A stretch of 9,297 bases of DNA, taken from assembly GCA_003219345.1 (NCBI GenBank), contig QHOP01000166.1:10571-19867 (forward strand), written 5' to 3'. Shown here in pieces: positions 1-5,969 of this stretch (position 1 is the first letter of the stretch; each line of letters opens with the position of its first letter). Origin of the DNA: Verrucomicrobiota bacterium (lineage in GTDB: Bacteria; Verrucomicrobiota; Verrucomicrobiia; Limisphaerales; AV2). The position numbers were made by a program, and so were the translations under genes. Under the pieces are notes generated by a model. The model was given only the letters and a program-made list of their open reading frames with translations, did no database searches and was not told the origin of the DNA.

Positions 1-184
1 CGTTCCGCTCCCGTTTGCCACCGGGAAACTCCCACAAACCGCCGAGATGCTCCTGTGGCCGGCGCTGGGTGATGAGCAGTTTGCCATCGCGAAAGACGAG
101 GCCGGCGGCCACTTCGATGGAGTGATGAGGTATGAATGATGAGGTATGAAGTCCTCCCCCGCCGCCCGTCAGGCTGTCTTTCAT
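1..184 (-). CDS. NUDIX hydrolase (MutT-like), N-terminal part, cut by left window edge
   Basis: Probable MutT-type pyrophosphohydrolase, the family that cleans oxidised nucleoside triphosphates such as 8-oxo-dGTP. Only 61 residues are in the window. Residues 23-61 show the NUDIX beginning: IEVAAGLVFRDGKLLITQRR, then GGLWEFPGGKRERN, where WEFPGGK is the entry to the Nudix box; the catalytic REXXEE part lies beyond the edge. The only in-frame ATG is at 184, inside a heptamer repeat, with GAGG at 193-196 eight bases upstream. The first 22 residues (MKDSLTGGGGGLHTSSFIPH and two more) are low complexity and encoded by that repeat and its spacer, so they are not part of the NUDIX fold. The gene follows ugd by 30 nt on the same strand and may be co-transcribed with it. 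The family call is firm; the exact substrate and the start are less so, because a homologue could begin just before IEVAAG. Confidence 0.8.
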   Translation of the reverse strand, partial: MKDSLTGGGGGLHTSSFIPHHSIEVAAGLVFRDGKLLITQRRPQEHLGGLWEFPGGKRERN

Positions 185-210
185 ACCTCATACCTCATAC
201 TTCATACCTT
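121..210. repeat. R1: inverted heptamer-word repeat (TCATACC / GGTATGA)
   Basis: Right arm 180-209 is built of TCATACC words (four copies with small variations). Left arm 124-150 carries the complementary GGTATGA words. The perfect inner stem is 12 bp (139-150 with 180-191) around a 29-nt GC-rich spacer; the outer part pairs imperfectly. Read on the minus strand, the right arm gives four ATGs exactly 7 nt apart (205, 198, 191, 184), three of them preceded by an AGG or GAGG. It lies between ugd and the NUDIX start and extends into the NUDIX reading frame. Confidence 0.85.
193..196 (-). promoter_or_regulatory. Shine-Dalgarno of the NUDIX gene, contributed by repeat R1
   Basis: Minus-strand GAGG lies 8 nt before the ATG at 184, an ideal spacing. 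A second GAGG at 186-189 is too close (1 nt) to serve this ATG. Both belong to the TATGAGG heptamer repeat. Functional use is inferred. Confidence 0.5.
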
Positions 211-214
211 CCCG

Positions 215-1504
215 TCACCGTCCGATACTCTTATAAATGAACCCCAGCCGCTCCATTTCCGTTGGATCAAAAAGATTTCGGCCGTCGAACAGGATAGGAT
301 GGGTCATGGCTTTGCGGGCGCGTTCGAGGTCCAGCTTTTTGAACTCCGGCCATTCCGTTGCGACTACCAGCGCGTCGCATCCATCGGCCACGGCGTTCAT
401 GTCTGCAACAAAGGTCACATCTTTCAGCACCGCTTTCGCCTTCTCCATGGCCTTCGGGTCGTGCACGCGCAGGAGGGCGCCCTCCTCCTGCAACCGATGA
501 CACAGATCAATCGCCGGCGACATGCGGACGTCATCCGTGTTCTGCTTGAACGCGAGCCCGAACACGCCGATTTTCTTTTCCTTCAAAACCCAGAGTGTGT
601 CGGAGATTTTCTTGGCGAAGCGCTCCATCTGTTCGGCATTGATGCGCTGAACTTCCTTGAGCAGGCGGAAATCGTAACCCAGTTGTTCGGAGATTTTGAT
701 GAACGCGCTCAGGTCCTTCGGAAAGCAACTGCCCCCGAAGCCCAGACCGGCGTCGAGAAATCGTCGTCCGATGCGCGCGTCCATGCCGATGCCGTTGGCG
801 ACTTCCTGCACGTTGGCGCCCGTGGCCTCGCAAATGATCGAGATCGCGTTGATGTAGGAAATCTTCAGCGCCAGAAAGGAGTTGGCCGCGTGTTTGATCA
901 ACTCCGCGGAATTGATGTCGGTCACAATGACGGGCGCGTTGTAAGGCGCGACTACTTCCTGCATCGCCGGCACCGGGCGCGGCGACGAGACCCCGATGAC
1001 GACGCGGTCCGGCCGCATAAAATCCTCGACCGCAAAACCTTCGCGTAGGAATTCCGGGTTGCTGACCACGTCGAATTCCACCTTCGCCTTGCAGTAGCGT
1101 TTGATCGTTTCCACCACCTTTTCGCCGGTCTTGACCGGCACCGTGCTTTTATCCACAACGATCTTGTAACTCGTCATCGCTCCGGCAATGTCGCGGGCGA
1201 CGCCTTCGATGAAACTCAAATCGACCGACCCATCCGACAACGGCGGTGTCGGCACCGCGATGAAGATCACGTCGGACTTGTCAACTCCCTCCTTTGTGCT
1301 GGTCGTAAAGCTGAGCCGGTTCTCGTCCACGTTTTTCTTCACCAACTCCGCCAGCCCCGGCTCGTAAATCGGGATGCCGCCCGCCTGGAGTGTTGTTATC
1401 TTTTCGGCGTCGCAATCGACGCACACGACCTGATGGCCGCCTTCGGCGAAACAAGTGCCGGTGACCAGTCCAACATAACCCGTCCCGACGATCGTGATAT
1501 TCAT
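215..1504 (-). CDS. ugd: UDP-glucose 6-dehydrogenase
   Basis: Cytoplasmic NAD-dependent enzyme that oxidises UDP-glucose twice to UDP-glucuronate, a precursor for exopolysaccharide, LPS sugars and other glycans. Full-length at 429 residues. The N-terminal Rossmann motif GTGYVG is at 7-12. STVPVKTG is at 120-127 and NPEFLREGFA at 149-158. The central-domain helix carries Lys204 and Asn208, and GFGGSCFPKDL contains the catalytic Cys260 and Asp264. These positions coincide with the Streptococcus pyogenes enzyme numbering as I recall it. The C-terminal UDP-binding domain has FGLAFKQNTDDVRMSP at 315-330. ATG at 1504 is preceded by AAGG at 8 nt spacing, which supports this start. It sits 49 nt downstream of the aquaporin gene on the same strand and 30 nt upstream of the NUDIX gene, so a common transcript is plausible. 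No damage seen. Confidence 0.96.
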   Translation of the reverse strand: MNITIVGTGYVGLVTGTCFAEGGHQVVCVDCDAEKITTLQAGGIPIYEPGLAELVKKNVDENRLSFTTSTKEGVDKSDVIFIAVPTPPLSDGSVDLSFIEGVARDIAGAMTSYKIVVDKSTVPVKTGEKVVETIKRYCKAKVEFDVVSNPEFLREGFAVEDFMRPDRVVIGVSSPRPVPAMQEVVAPYNAPVIVTDINSAELIKHAANSFLALKISYINAISIICEATGANVQEVANGIGMDARIGRRFLDAGLGFGGSCFPKDLSAFIKISEQLGYDFRLLKEVQRINAEQMERFAKKISDTLWVLKEKKIGVFGLAFKQNTDDVRMSPAIDLCHRLQEEGALLRVHDPKAMEKAKAVLKDVTFVADMNAVADGCDALVVATEWPEFKKLDLERARKAMTHPILFDGRNLFDPTEMERLGFIYKSIGR

Positions 1505-1553
1505 GAATTCAACCTTGGACAGTAAAGCGTCCCCAGCATGTTCAACAAGAGAA

Positions 1554-2222
1554 TTATTTGTCCGGTTTGATCAGAAAATTTCCGTAAACGAGACCGGCGA
1601 CAGCGCCACCCAGCATCGGGCCAATCCAGTAAACCAGGTGATTGTTCCAGTGCGCGCTGGCGACCGCCGGCCCGAATGCCCGAGCCGGATTCATGGCCGC
1701 GCCCGTAAGCGGCCCGCCAAACAGAATGTCCAGAGTCACGGTCAAACCGATGGCCAAACCGCCCATCCTCGGCGCGCGCGAGTCCAGCGCCGTTCCGTAA
1801 ACCACGAACACGAGAAAAAACGTCAGCACCGCTTCAATCACGGTTCCCTTCACGGGCCCGGTGTTGTTCAAGTCAGGCGTGCCGCCCGCGACGGCCTCCG
1901 CGCCGCTGTGCAGCGCGCTGCCCAATAAATTGACCAGCAGTATTCCCGCAATCACCGCCCCCAACAGTTGCGAAATCCAATAGGCAATCGCTTTCCGCAC
2001 CTCAATCTGTTTGCCGACCAGCAAACCGAACGTGACGGCGGGGTTCAGATGCCCTCCCGAAATTCCCGCGGTTGCGGAAACCATGACTGCGATGGTCAGA
2101 CCGTGCCCGAAGGCGACGCCGAGCAATCCGGCGTTATTGTTGATCACGCCCACACCGATGAAAATGAGCGCGAACGTGCCGATCAGTTCAGCGGTGCACC
2201 GTTTCATCAGCGGCTGGTTCAT
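1554..2222 (-). CDS. Aquaporin (MIP family), TIP/AQP8-like selectivity filter
   Basis: Six-helix membrane channel of 222 residues, a normal length for the family. The two half-helix motifs are intact: GGHLNPAVTFG with NPA at 60-62 and AAMNPARAFGP with NPA at 178-180. Aligning by eye to E. coli AqpZ through the NPA boxes puts His40 (AqpZ Phe43), Ile166 (His174), Ala175 (Thr183) and Arg181 (Arg189) at the aromatic/arginine constriction. H-I-A-R is the pattern of plant tonoplast TIPs and close to AQP8, which pass water and also ammonia or hydrogen peroxide; it is neither an AqpZ nor a GlpF filter. Flanking text (NPAVTFGLLVG, HLVYWIGP, AGLVYGN) is also TIP-like. The ATG at 2222 begins 3 nt after the TPR gene stop, without a clear Shine-Dalgarno, which suggests translational coupling; Met6 is an alternative start. 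Family certain; substrate inferred. Confidence 0.94.
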   Translation of the reverse strand: MNQPLMKRCTAELIGTFALIFIGVGVINNNAGLLGVAFGHGLTIAVMVSATAGISGGHLNPAVTFGLLVGKQIEVRKAIAYWISQLLGAVIAGILLVNLLGSALHSGAEAVAGGTPDLNNTGPVKGTVIEAVLTFFLVFVVYGTALDSRAPRMGGLAIGLTVTLDILFGGPLTGAAMNPARAFGPAVASAHWNNHLVYWIGPMLGGAVAGLVYGNFLIKPDK

Positions 2223-2225
2223 GGC

Positions 2226-3002
2226 TTATTGCGGCTTCGCCGGCTTGATGGGAACGGGATTCGTCGCGCTCAACTGCGGCAGGGTCGCTGAGGGCGGATT
2301 GGAAATGGTGGACAAAATCGAAGCTGGTGGCGCATTGGGTTTTACCAACTCCGGATGTCTGGATAACAACTGTTCGCGCCGCAGCGCCGCCTCAGAGCTC
2401 CACGCCGACTGGGCATTGGGGCGCGTCAACTCGTTGTAGATCCTCAGGGCTTGGGTCGGTTCGTTTCCGGCTTCATAAAGCCGCGCGAGCCCCAGTTTCG
2501 CCTGCGCTGCCACCACCGATCCGCCGAAACGGTTCACCACATCCTGGTACGCCACGAGCGCCTCATTGGTCCTGTCCAGGGCATCCAAACAAGCGACGGC
2601 GCCGAAGGCGGCGATTGGCGTGAGTGGATTTTCCGGGTTATCACGCAAAAAGCTCTCAAATTGCGCTTTCGACTCGGCGTATTTATTTTCCCGGAACAAC
2701 GCAGCGGCGGCGAACAGCAGCGCTCGTCCGCCGGCGCTCGTGCCGGGATGCGCGGTCGCCACCTGAAGGAAAGCTTGCGCGTCCGCTTCCGGTGCGTCGT
2801 CGGATCGGAAGCCTGTCCTCTCAACTTTGAGCAAAGCAGCGCTGGCCTCCGCCTCGGCTTCGTTGTGGCGCCACTGATAAATGGCGCAGGCTGCAATCAC
2901 GACCGCCAAAACCGCGACGCCGATCACCAGCTTCTTCTTGTTCACTTCGACCCAGGCCAGTAAATCGATTATGCGGGTCGATCCGGTCGCGTGAGAACTC
3001 AT
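2226..3002 (-). CDS. Membrane-anchored TPR protein (YfgM/TPR_21-like)
   Basis: Not assignable to a named gene. From the first ATG (3002) it is 258 residues; an upstream TTG at 3044 would add 14 residues but has no better support. Residues 1-23 are cytoplasmic-looking and end in NKKK. One hydrophobic helix at about 24-43 (LVIGVAVLAVVIAACAIYQW) follows, then an Ala-rich helical region at about 48-195 with TPR-like helix pairs (GGRALLFAAAALFRENKYAE, AAQAKLGLARLYEAGNEPTQ). A Pro/Ser/Asn-rich tail follows from about 205 to the end. This architecture, a short N-terminus, one TM and periplasmic TPRs, matches YfgM-type proteins that associate with Sec/BAM functions in E. coli; the role here is inference only. 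It is divergent from nuoA across 135 nt and directly precedes the aquaporin, separated by 3 nt. No convincing Shine-Dalgarno at 3002. Confidence 0.8.
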   Translation of the reverse strand: MSSHATGSTRIIDLLAWVEVNKKKLVIGVAVLAVVIAACAIYQWRHNEAEAEASAALLKVERTGFRSDDAPEADAQAFLQVATAHPGTSAGGRALLFAAAALFRENKYAESKAQFESFLRDNPENPLTPIAAFGAVACLDALDRTNEALVAYQDVVNRFGGSVVAAQAKLGLARLYEAGNEPTQALRIYNELTRPNAQSAWSSEAALRREQLLSRHPELVKPNAPPASILSTISNPPSATLPQLSATNPVPIKPAKPQ

Positions 3003-3100
3003 AGTCAAGGGAGCAAATCTTTGGGACAGCCAGTAAAAAGGCAAGGCCGAAATCGGTTTTCGCGCTTGTGTTTACGCCAGCGGGCGCGCAGCCTTTGCGC

Positions 3101-3130
3101 TTGCCAATGACGGAACGCATTTCCTAAATT
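3101..3130 (+). promoter_or_regulatory. Possible sigma70-like promoter for nuoA
   Basis: TTGCCA at 3101-3106 (5 of 6 to the -35 consensus) and TAAATT at 3125-3130 (4 of 6 to the -10 consensus) are separated by 18 nt. Transcription would begin at or next to the nuoA ATG, giving a leaderless mRNA, which fits the lack of a Shine-Dalgarno before nuoA. Consensus matches of this quality occur by chance, so this is tentative. Confidence 0.25.
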
Positions 3131-3137
3131 TCGTGCC

Positions 3138-3539
3138 ATGGGTTCGCAGTTGCCGCAGTACGTTCCGGTCCTGATTCTGGCTCTGGTGGCGATCACGTTC
3201 GCCGGCGGCACGCTGGCGTTCTCTGTTCTGATCGGCAAATGGGCCAACAAAAACCGGTTGAAACGAGTCGCTCAAGCGAAAAACATTCCCTACGAATGCG
3301 GCATGCTGCCGGTCGGCGAAGGGAACGCGCGGCTGTCGGTGAAGTTCTACCTCGTCGCGATGCTGTTCATCCTCTTCGACATCGAAGTCGTCTTCCTCTA
3401 TCCGTGGGCGGTGGTGTACCGGGAGATGCTCAAAGAAAACGCGAACTTGATTTTCGGTTCGATGGTTTCGTTCCTGGGCATCCTGTTCGTCGGCTACCTC
3501 TACGCGCTGAAGAAAAAGGCGTTTGATTGGAAAAGCTGA
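3138..3539 (+). CDS. nuoA: NADH-quinone oxidoreductase subunit A
   Basis: Small membrane subunit of respiratory complex I, placed at the junction between the hydrophilic arm and the proton-pumping arm. 133 residues, the usual size, with three hydrophobic helices at about 9-33, 69-90 and 103-124. Family signatures: YECG at 52-55 in the first loop, and FDIEVVFLYPWA at 80-91, with the conserved acidic Asp81 and Glu83. It begins at the ATG at 3138, with no Shine-Dalgarno in the preceding 20 nt. Normally nuoB follows at once; here repeat R2 and a phosphohexomutase follow instead, and no other complex I gene is in the window. The gene is intact, so the operon is either split in this genome or this is an extra copy. 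Annotation itself is secure. Confidence 0.96.
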   Translation: MGSQLPQYVPVLILALVAITFAGGTLAFSVLIGKWANKNRLKRVAQAKNIPYECGMLPVGEGNARLSVKFYLVAMLFILFDIEVVFLYPWAVVYREMLKENANLIFGSMVSFLGILFVGYLYALKKKAFDWKS

Positions 3540-3548
3540 AAAACCAAC

Positions 3549-3631
3549 CGTTACAACGTTGAATCGTTACATCGTTACAATGGGATCGCTCGTTGTAACG
3601 ATGTAACGTTTTAACGATTCAACCATTCAAC
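3549..3631. repeat. R2: inverted octamer-word repeat (CGTTACAA / TTGTAACG)
   Basis: The left arm is four 8-mers: CGTTACAA, CGTTGAAT, CGTTACAT, CGTTACAA (3549-3580). After a 12-nt loop (3581-3592) the right arm reads TTGTAACG, ATGTAACG, TTTTAACG, ATTCAACC, ATTCAAC (3593-3631). The inner 16 bp pair perfectly (3565-3580 with 3593-3608). The right arm then has one extra 8-mer (TTTTAACG, 3609-3616), after which ATTCAAC matches the next left unit again. It fills almost the whole gap between nuoA and the phosphohexomutase. No T-tract follows, so it is not a classical intrinsic terminator, though it could fold in RNA. Confidence 0.88.
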
Positions 3632-3636
3632 AAAAG

Positions 3637-5067
3637 ATGACCATTAAATTTGGAACCAGCGGCTGGCGCGGACTGATCGCGCGCGACTTCACGTTCGACA
3701 ATGTCCGGCTCGCCACCCAGGGCATCGCCGACTATTTGAACGCCGAACGCGGAACGCGGAACGCGGAACTGTCCCGACGCAAGCCGATCGTCATTCTCGG
3801 CTACGACACACGATTCCTGGGACGCGAATTCTCGCTCGCGGCGGCGGAAGTGCTCGCGGCCAATGGCCTCATTCCCCAGCTCTGCAACCGCGACACGCCA
3901 ACGCCCGTCATCGCGCACGCGATTCGCAACGGCAAAGCGATCGGCGGCATCAACGTGACCGCCAGCCACAACCCGGCTGAATATCAGGGCCTGAAGTTTT
4001 CCGCGCACAACGGCGCGCCCGCGACACCCGAAGTCACCAAACAGATCGAGGCAAACCTCGCGCGACTCATCGGGCAGAATTGGAACTTTAAGTCGGCGGT
4101 CGTCGGAACGTTTCAGTGCAAGACCTTTGATCCACAGCCGGCCTATTTCAAACAGCTCACTAAACTGGTTGATTTTTCCGCCATCAAGAAGGCCAGGCTC
4201 ACCCTCGCCGTCGAGTTGATGTACGGCACCGGCCGCGGCTATCTCGACACCTTGCTCGAAAAAGCCGGGGCGAAGGTCGCGCGCTTTCACGACGAACTGA
4301 ATCCTCTGTTCGGCGGGCATCCTCCCGAACCGAACGCCGAAGGCATGGCGGAAGTGAGGAAGTTTGTCCGGAGCGGCAAGGCGCAGCTTGGCCTCGGCCT
4401 CGACGGCGATGCCGACCGCTTCGGCATTGTCGATAAAAGCGGCGCCTGGCTCACGCCGAATCAGGTTTTGGCGCTCACACTTTATCACCTCAGGAAAAAC
4501 CGCGGCTGGACCGGCGCGGTCGTGCGCACGGTGCCGACGAGCCACCAGGTGGACGCCGTGGCCGAACTGCTCGGCGTCAAAGTCCACGAGACACCGGTCG
4601 GTTTCAAATACATCGGCGCTCTGATGGAGCAAGAGCCGATCATCGTTGGAGGCGAGGAATCGGGCGGTCTGAGCGTCAAAGGCCACGTGCCCGAAAAGGA
4701 CGGCATCCTGGCCTGTCTGCTCATGGCCGAGTTGGTGGCGACGGAGAGGAAGTCGCTCGGTCAAATCCTGAAGGAACTGGAAAAACAAACGGGCGAATTT
4801 CACACCGACCGCATCAACGTCAGAATTCCGCCGGAGCACAAGGAAGCGTTGCTCAACCAGCTCGCTGCCGGCCTCGATTCCATCGGGCCGTTCAAGGTGG
4901 TGAAATTCATCACGACGGACGGCTACAAATTTTTGTTGTCGAACCGCGAGTGGGTCGCTTTCCGCGCCAGCGGCACCGAACCGCTCATCCGCTGTTACAT
5001 TGAAGCGAAGTCAGCGGCGCAATTGAACAGGTTGCGCAAGGCCTGTCACCAGTTGTTGGCGGGTTGA
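3637..5067 (+). CDS. Phosphoglucomutase/phosphomannomutase (alpha-D-phosphohexomutase)
   Basis: Cytoplasmic enzyme interconverting hexose 6-phosphate and hexose 1-phosphate through a phosphoserine intermediate. 476 residues, near the family norm. All four domain signatures are present: the active-site loop NVTASHNP with the phosphoserine at Ser110, the metal loop DGDADR with Asp256, Asp258 and Asp260, the sugar-specificity loop GGEESGG at 338-344, and the phosphate-binding loop RASGTEP at 443-449. Which sugar (glucose, mannose or glucosamine) cannot be decided by eye; GEESGG fits glucose/mannose enzymes. Residues 35-45 (NAERGTRNAEL) are encoded by heptamer repeat R3 and fall in the loop between the first helix and the strand PIVILGYDTRF, so the core is undisturbed. 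ATG at 3637 has only a weak AAAAG before it. Its product could feed UDP-glucose to Ugd encoded on the other strand. Confidence 0.93.
   Translation: MTIKFGTSGWRGLIARDFTFDNVRLATQGIADYLNAERGTRNAELSRRKPIVILGYDTRFLGREFSLAAAEVLAANGLIPQLCNRDTPTPVIAHAIRNGKAIGGINVTASHNPAEYQGLKFSAHNGAPATPEVTKQIEANLARLIGQNWNFKSAVVGTFQCKTFDPQPAYFKQLTKLVDFSAIKKARLTLAVELMYGTGRGYLDTLLEKAGAKVARFHDELNPLFGGHPPEPNAEGMAEVRKFVRSGKAQLGLGLDGDADRFGIVDKSGAWLTPNQVLALTLYHLRKNRGWTGAVVRTVPTSHQVDAVAELLGVKVHETPVGFKYIGALMEQEPIIVGGEESGGLSVKGHVPEKDGILACLLMAELVATERKSLGQILKELEKQTGEFHTDRINVRIPPEHKEALLNQLAAGLDSIGPFKVVKFITTDGYKFLLSNREWVAFRASGTEPLIRCYIEAKSAAQLNRLRKACHQLLAG
3739..3771 (+). repeat. R3: in-frame direct heptamer repeat (AACGCGG) inside the phosphohexomutase gene
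   Basis: AACGCCG, then AACGCGG three times, then AACTG, with a strict 7-nt period. It is translated as NAERGTRNAEL (residues 35-45). Three units make 21 nt, or seven codons, so expansion by three preserves the frame. There is no inverted partner arm nearby. Confidence 0.85.
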
Positions 5068-5091
5068 CAGCCGGCCGGCTCCTGGAAGGTT

Positions 5092-5893
5092 TTAATTCCT
5101 CAGGCTGGAAGTCCGCTCCGCCAACCAGATCATGTCCTGGTTGTTGGGCGAGAGAACGTTCAGCCCCAGACTATTGTTGTATTTGGGCGGCGGCATCGTG
5201 CGTGAATCCCGCCATTTCTTGATCTCAGCATGAGCGTCCGCGAAAGAAATACCCGCCGCGCCGTTGTGGTAGCTGGCGGGAAAATCAATGATGCGCGCCT
5301 GCGCCGGCTGTTCGACCATCATGTTGGCGAACCCGCCGGCGTTGATGCCGTCCGGATGCTCGTCGAGCAACACGTAGAGGTTGGACGGAGCCGGGTCGAG
5401 CATCTCGGAGGTTTTGTAATAGGTCCGATACTTCTTTTGCCCTTCGTTATAAGTCGAAGGCATAAGCCATCCGCCAGGTCCGCCGAGGGCCTGGCTCATG
5501 CTCATGCTCCGCACCCTCGGGTAAGCCTTGCCCCCAATTTTTACCGAGCTCTTGTCTGCCGGACACTTGTAAACTGCGACGGCCTGTAAAACGGTGGCGA
5601 ATTTCGAGAATTTCGGGTCACGCAGCATCGCGGTATTGGTGTTGTCCGGATTGGAGCCGTTGAAATCCAGCCAGCCTCCGACCCAGGCGGTGGCTTCTGT
5701 TGGAAACAGATAACCGGAAGAAGTGATGCGGTCGTTGTTGTCGAACGCGTACAAATGCCAAACCAGTTGCAACTGCTTCAGGTTGCTCATGCATTGGATT
5801 CCCTGGGCTTTGCAGCAGCTCGATGAGCGTAAAACCTGAAACGGTAGAGTGTCGTCCAGCAACGCGAGCGCGGCGTAACGTAAGTCGCAACAT
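5092..5893 (-). pseudogene. H-X9-DG pseudopilin (type II secretion/DUF1559-like) with internal deletion and frameshift
   Basis: Two frames together spell one pilin-like protein. The upstream frame, from ATG 5893, reads MLRLTLRR and then the prepilin peptidase site SGFTLIELL. At about 5812 the frame stops making sense (QSPGNPMHEQ), while the neighbouring frame continues KAQGIQCMSNLKQLQLVWHL, the conserved block that normally follows the hydrophobic helix. The usual helix of about 20-25 residues after the cleavage site (VVIAIIAIL type) is absent, so the break is a deletion of length 3n+2 rather than a single-base error. The downstream part is otherwise intact: the family's CPAD block is present, and the C-terminal box SYHNGAAGISFADAHAEIKKW corresponds to the H-X9-DG motif, with DA in place of DG. 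The downstream frame has no ATG before Met-Ser-Asn (SNLKQ). Without the helix the product could not act as a pseudopilin. It follows the MFS gene by 76 nt. Confidence 0.78.
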
Positions 5894-5969
5894 AACTAAA
5901 AGCGGATTCAACCGGACTTATAAGGCAGGTGGCGCTTGGAAGCAATACTGATTTTACCCCACCCTCTGC

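Noticed and set aside
146..1048. Plus-strand 300-codon open frame
   Set aside because: It lies opposite ugd, whose catalytic residues and length are all right. The antisense translation is rich in Arg/His/Asp, without motifs.
3549..3631. R2 as the intrinsic terminator of nuoA
   Set aside because: The stem is AT-rich, its right arm is longer than its left, and no run of T follows. It could still influence the transcript, but the classical pattern is lacking.
121..3771. CRISPR array, or phage attachment site, for the repeats
   Set aside because: The units are 7-8 nt without unique spacers, no cas genes or integrase are present, and no tRNA gene lies nearby.
3619..4839. Minus-strand 406-codon open frame
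   Set aside because: Antisense shadow of the phosphohexomutase. Its FRVPRSAF segment is merely the reverse reading of repeat R3.
5069..5080. AGCCGGCCGGCT, a perfect 12-bp palindrome between the convergent phosphohexomutase and pseudopilin genes
   Set aside because: As a hairpin it leaves only 4 bp with a 4-nt loop, and in this GC-rich sequence such palindromes arise readily. No proper T-tract; not called a terminator.
5092..5862. The downstream pseudopilin frame as an intact 256-residue protein
   Set aside because: Its only start would be a TTG in sequence that belongs to the other frame. The prepilin site is in that other frame, so it is the 3' part of a broken gene.
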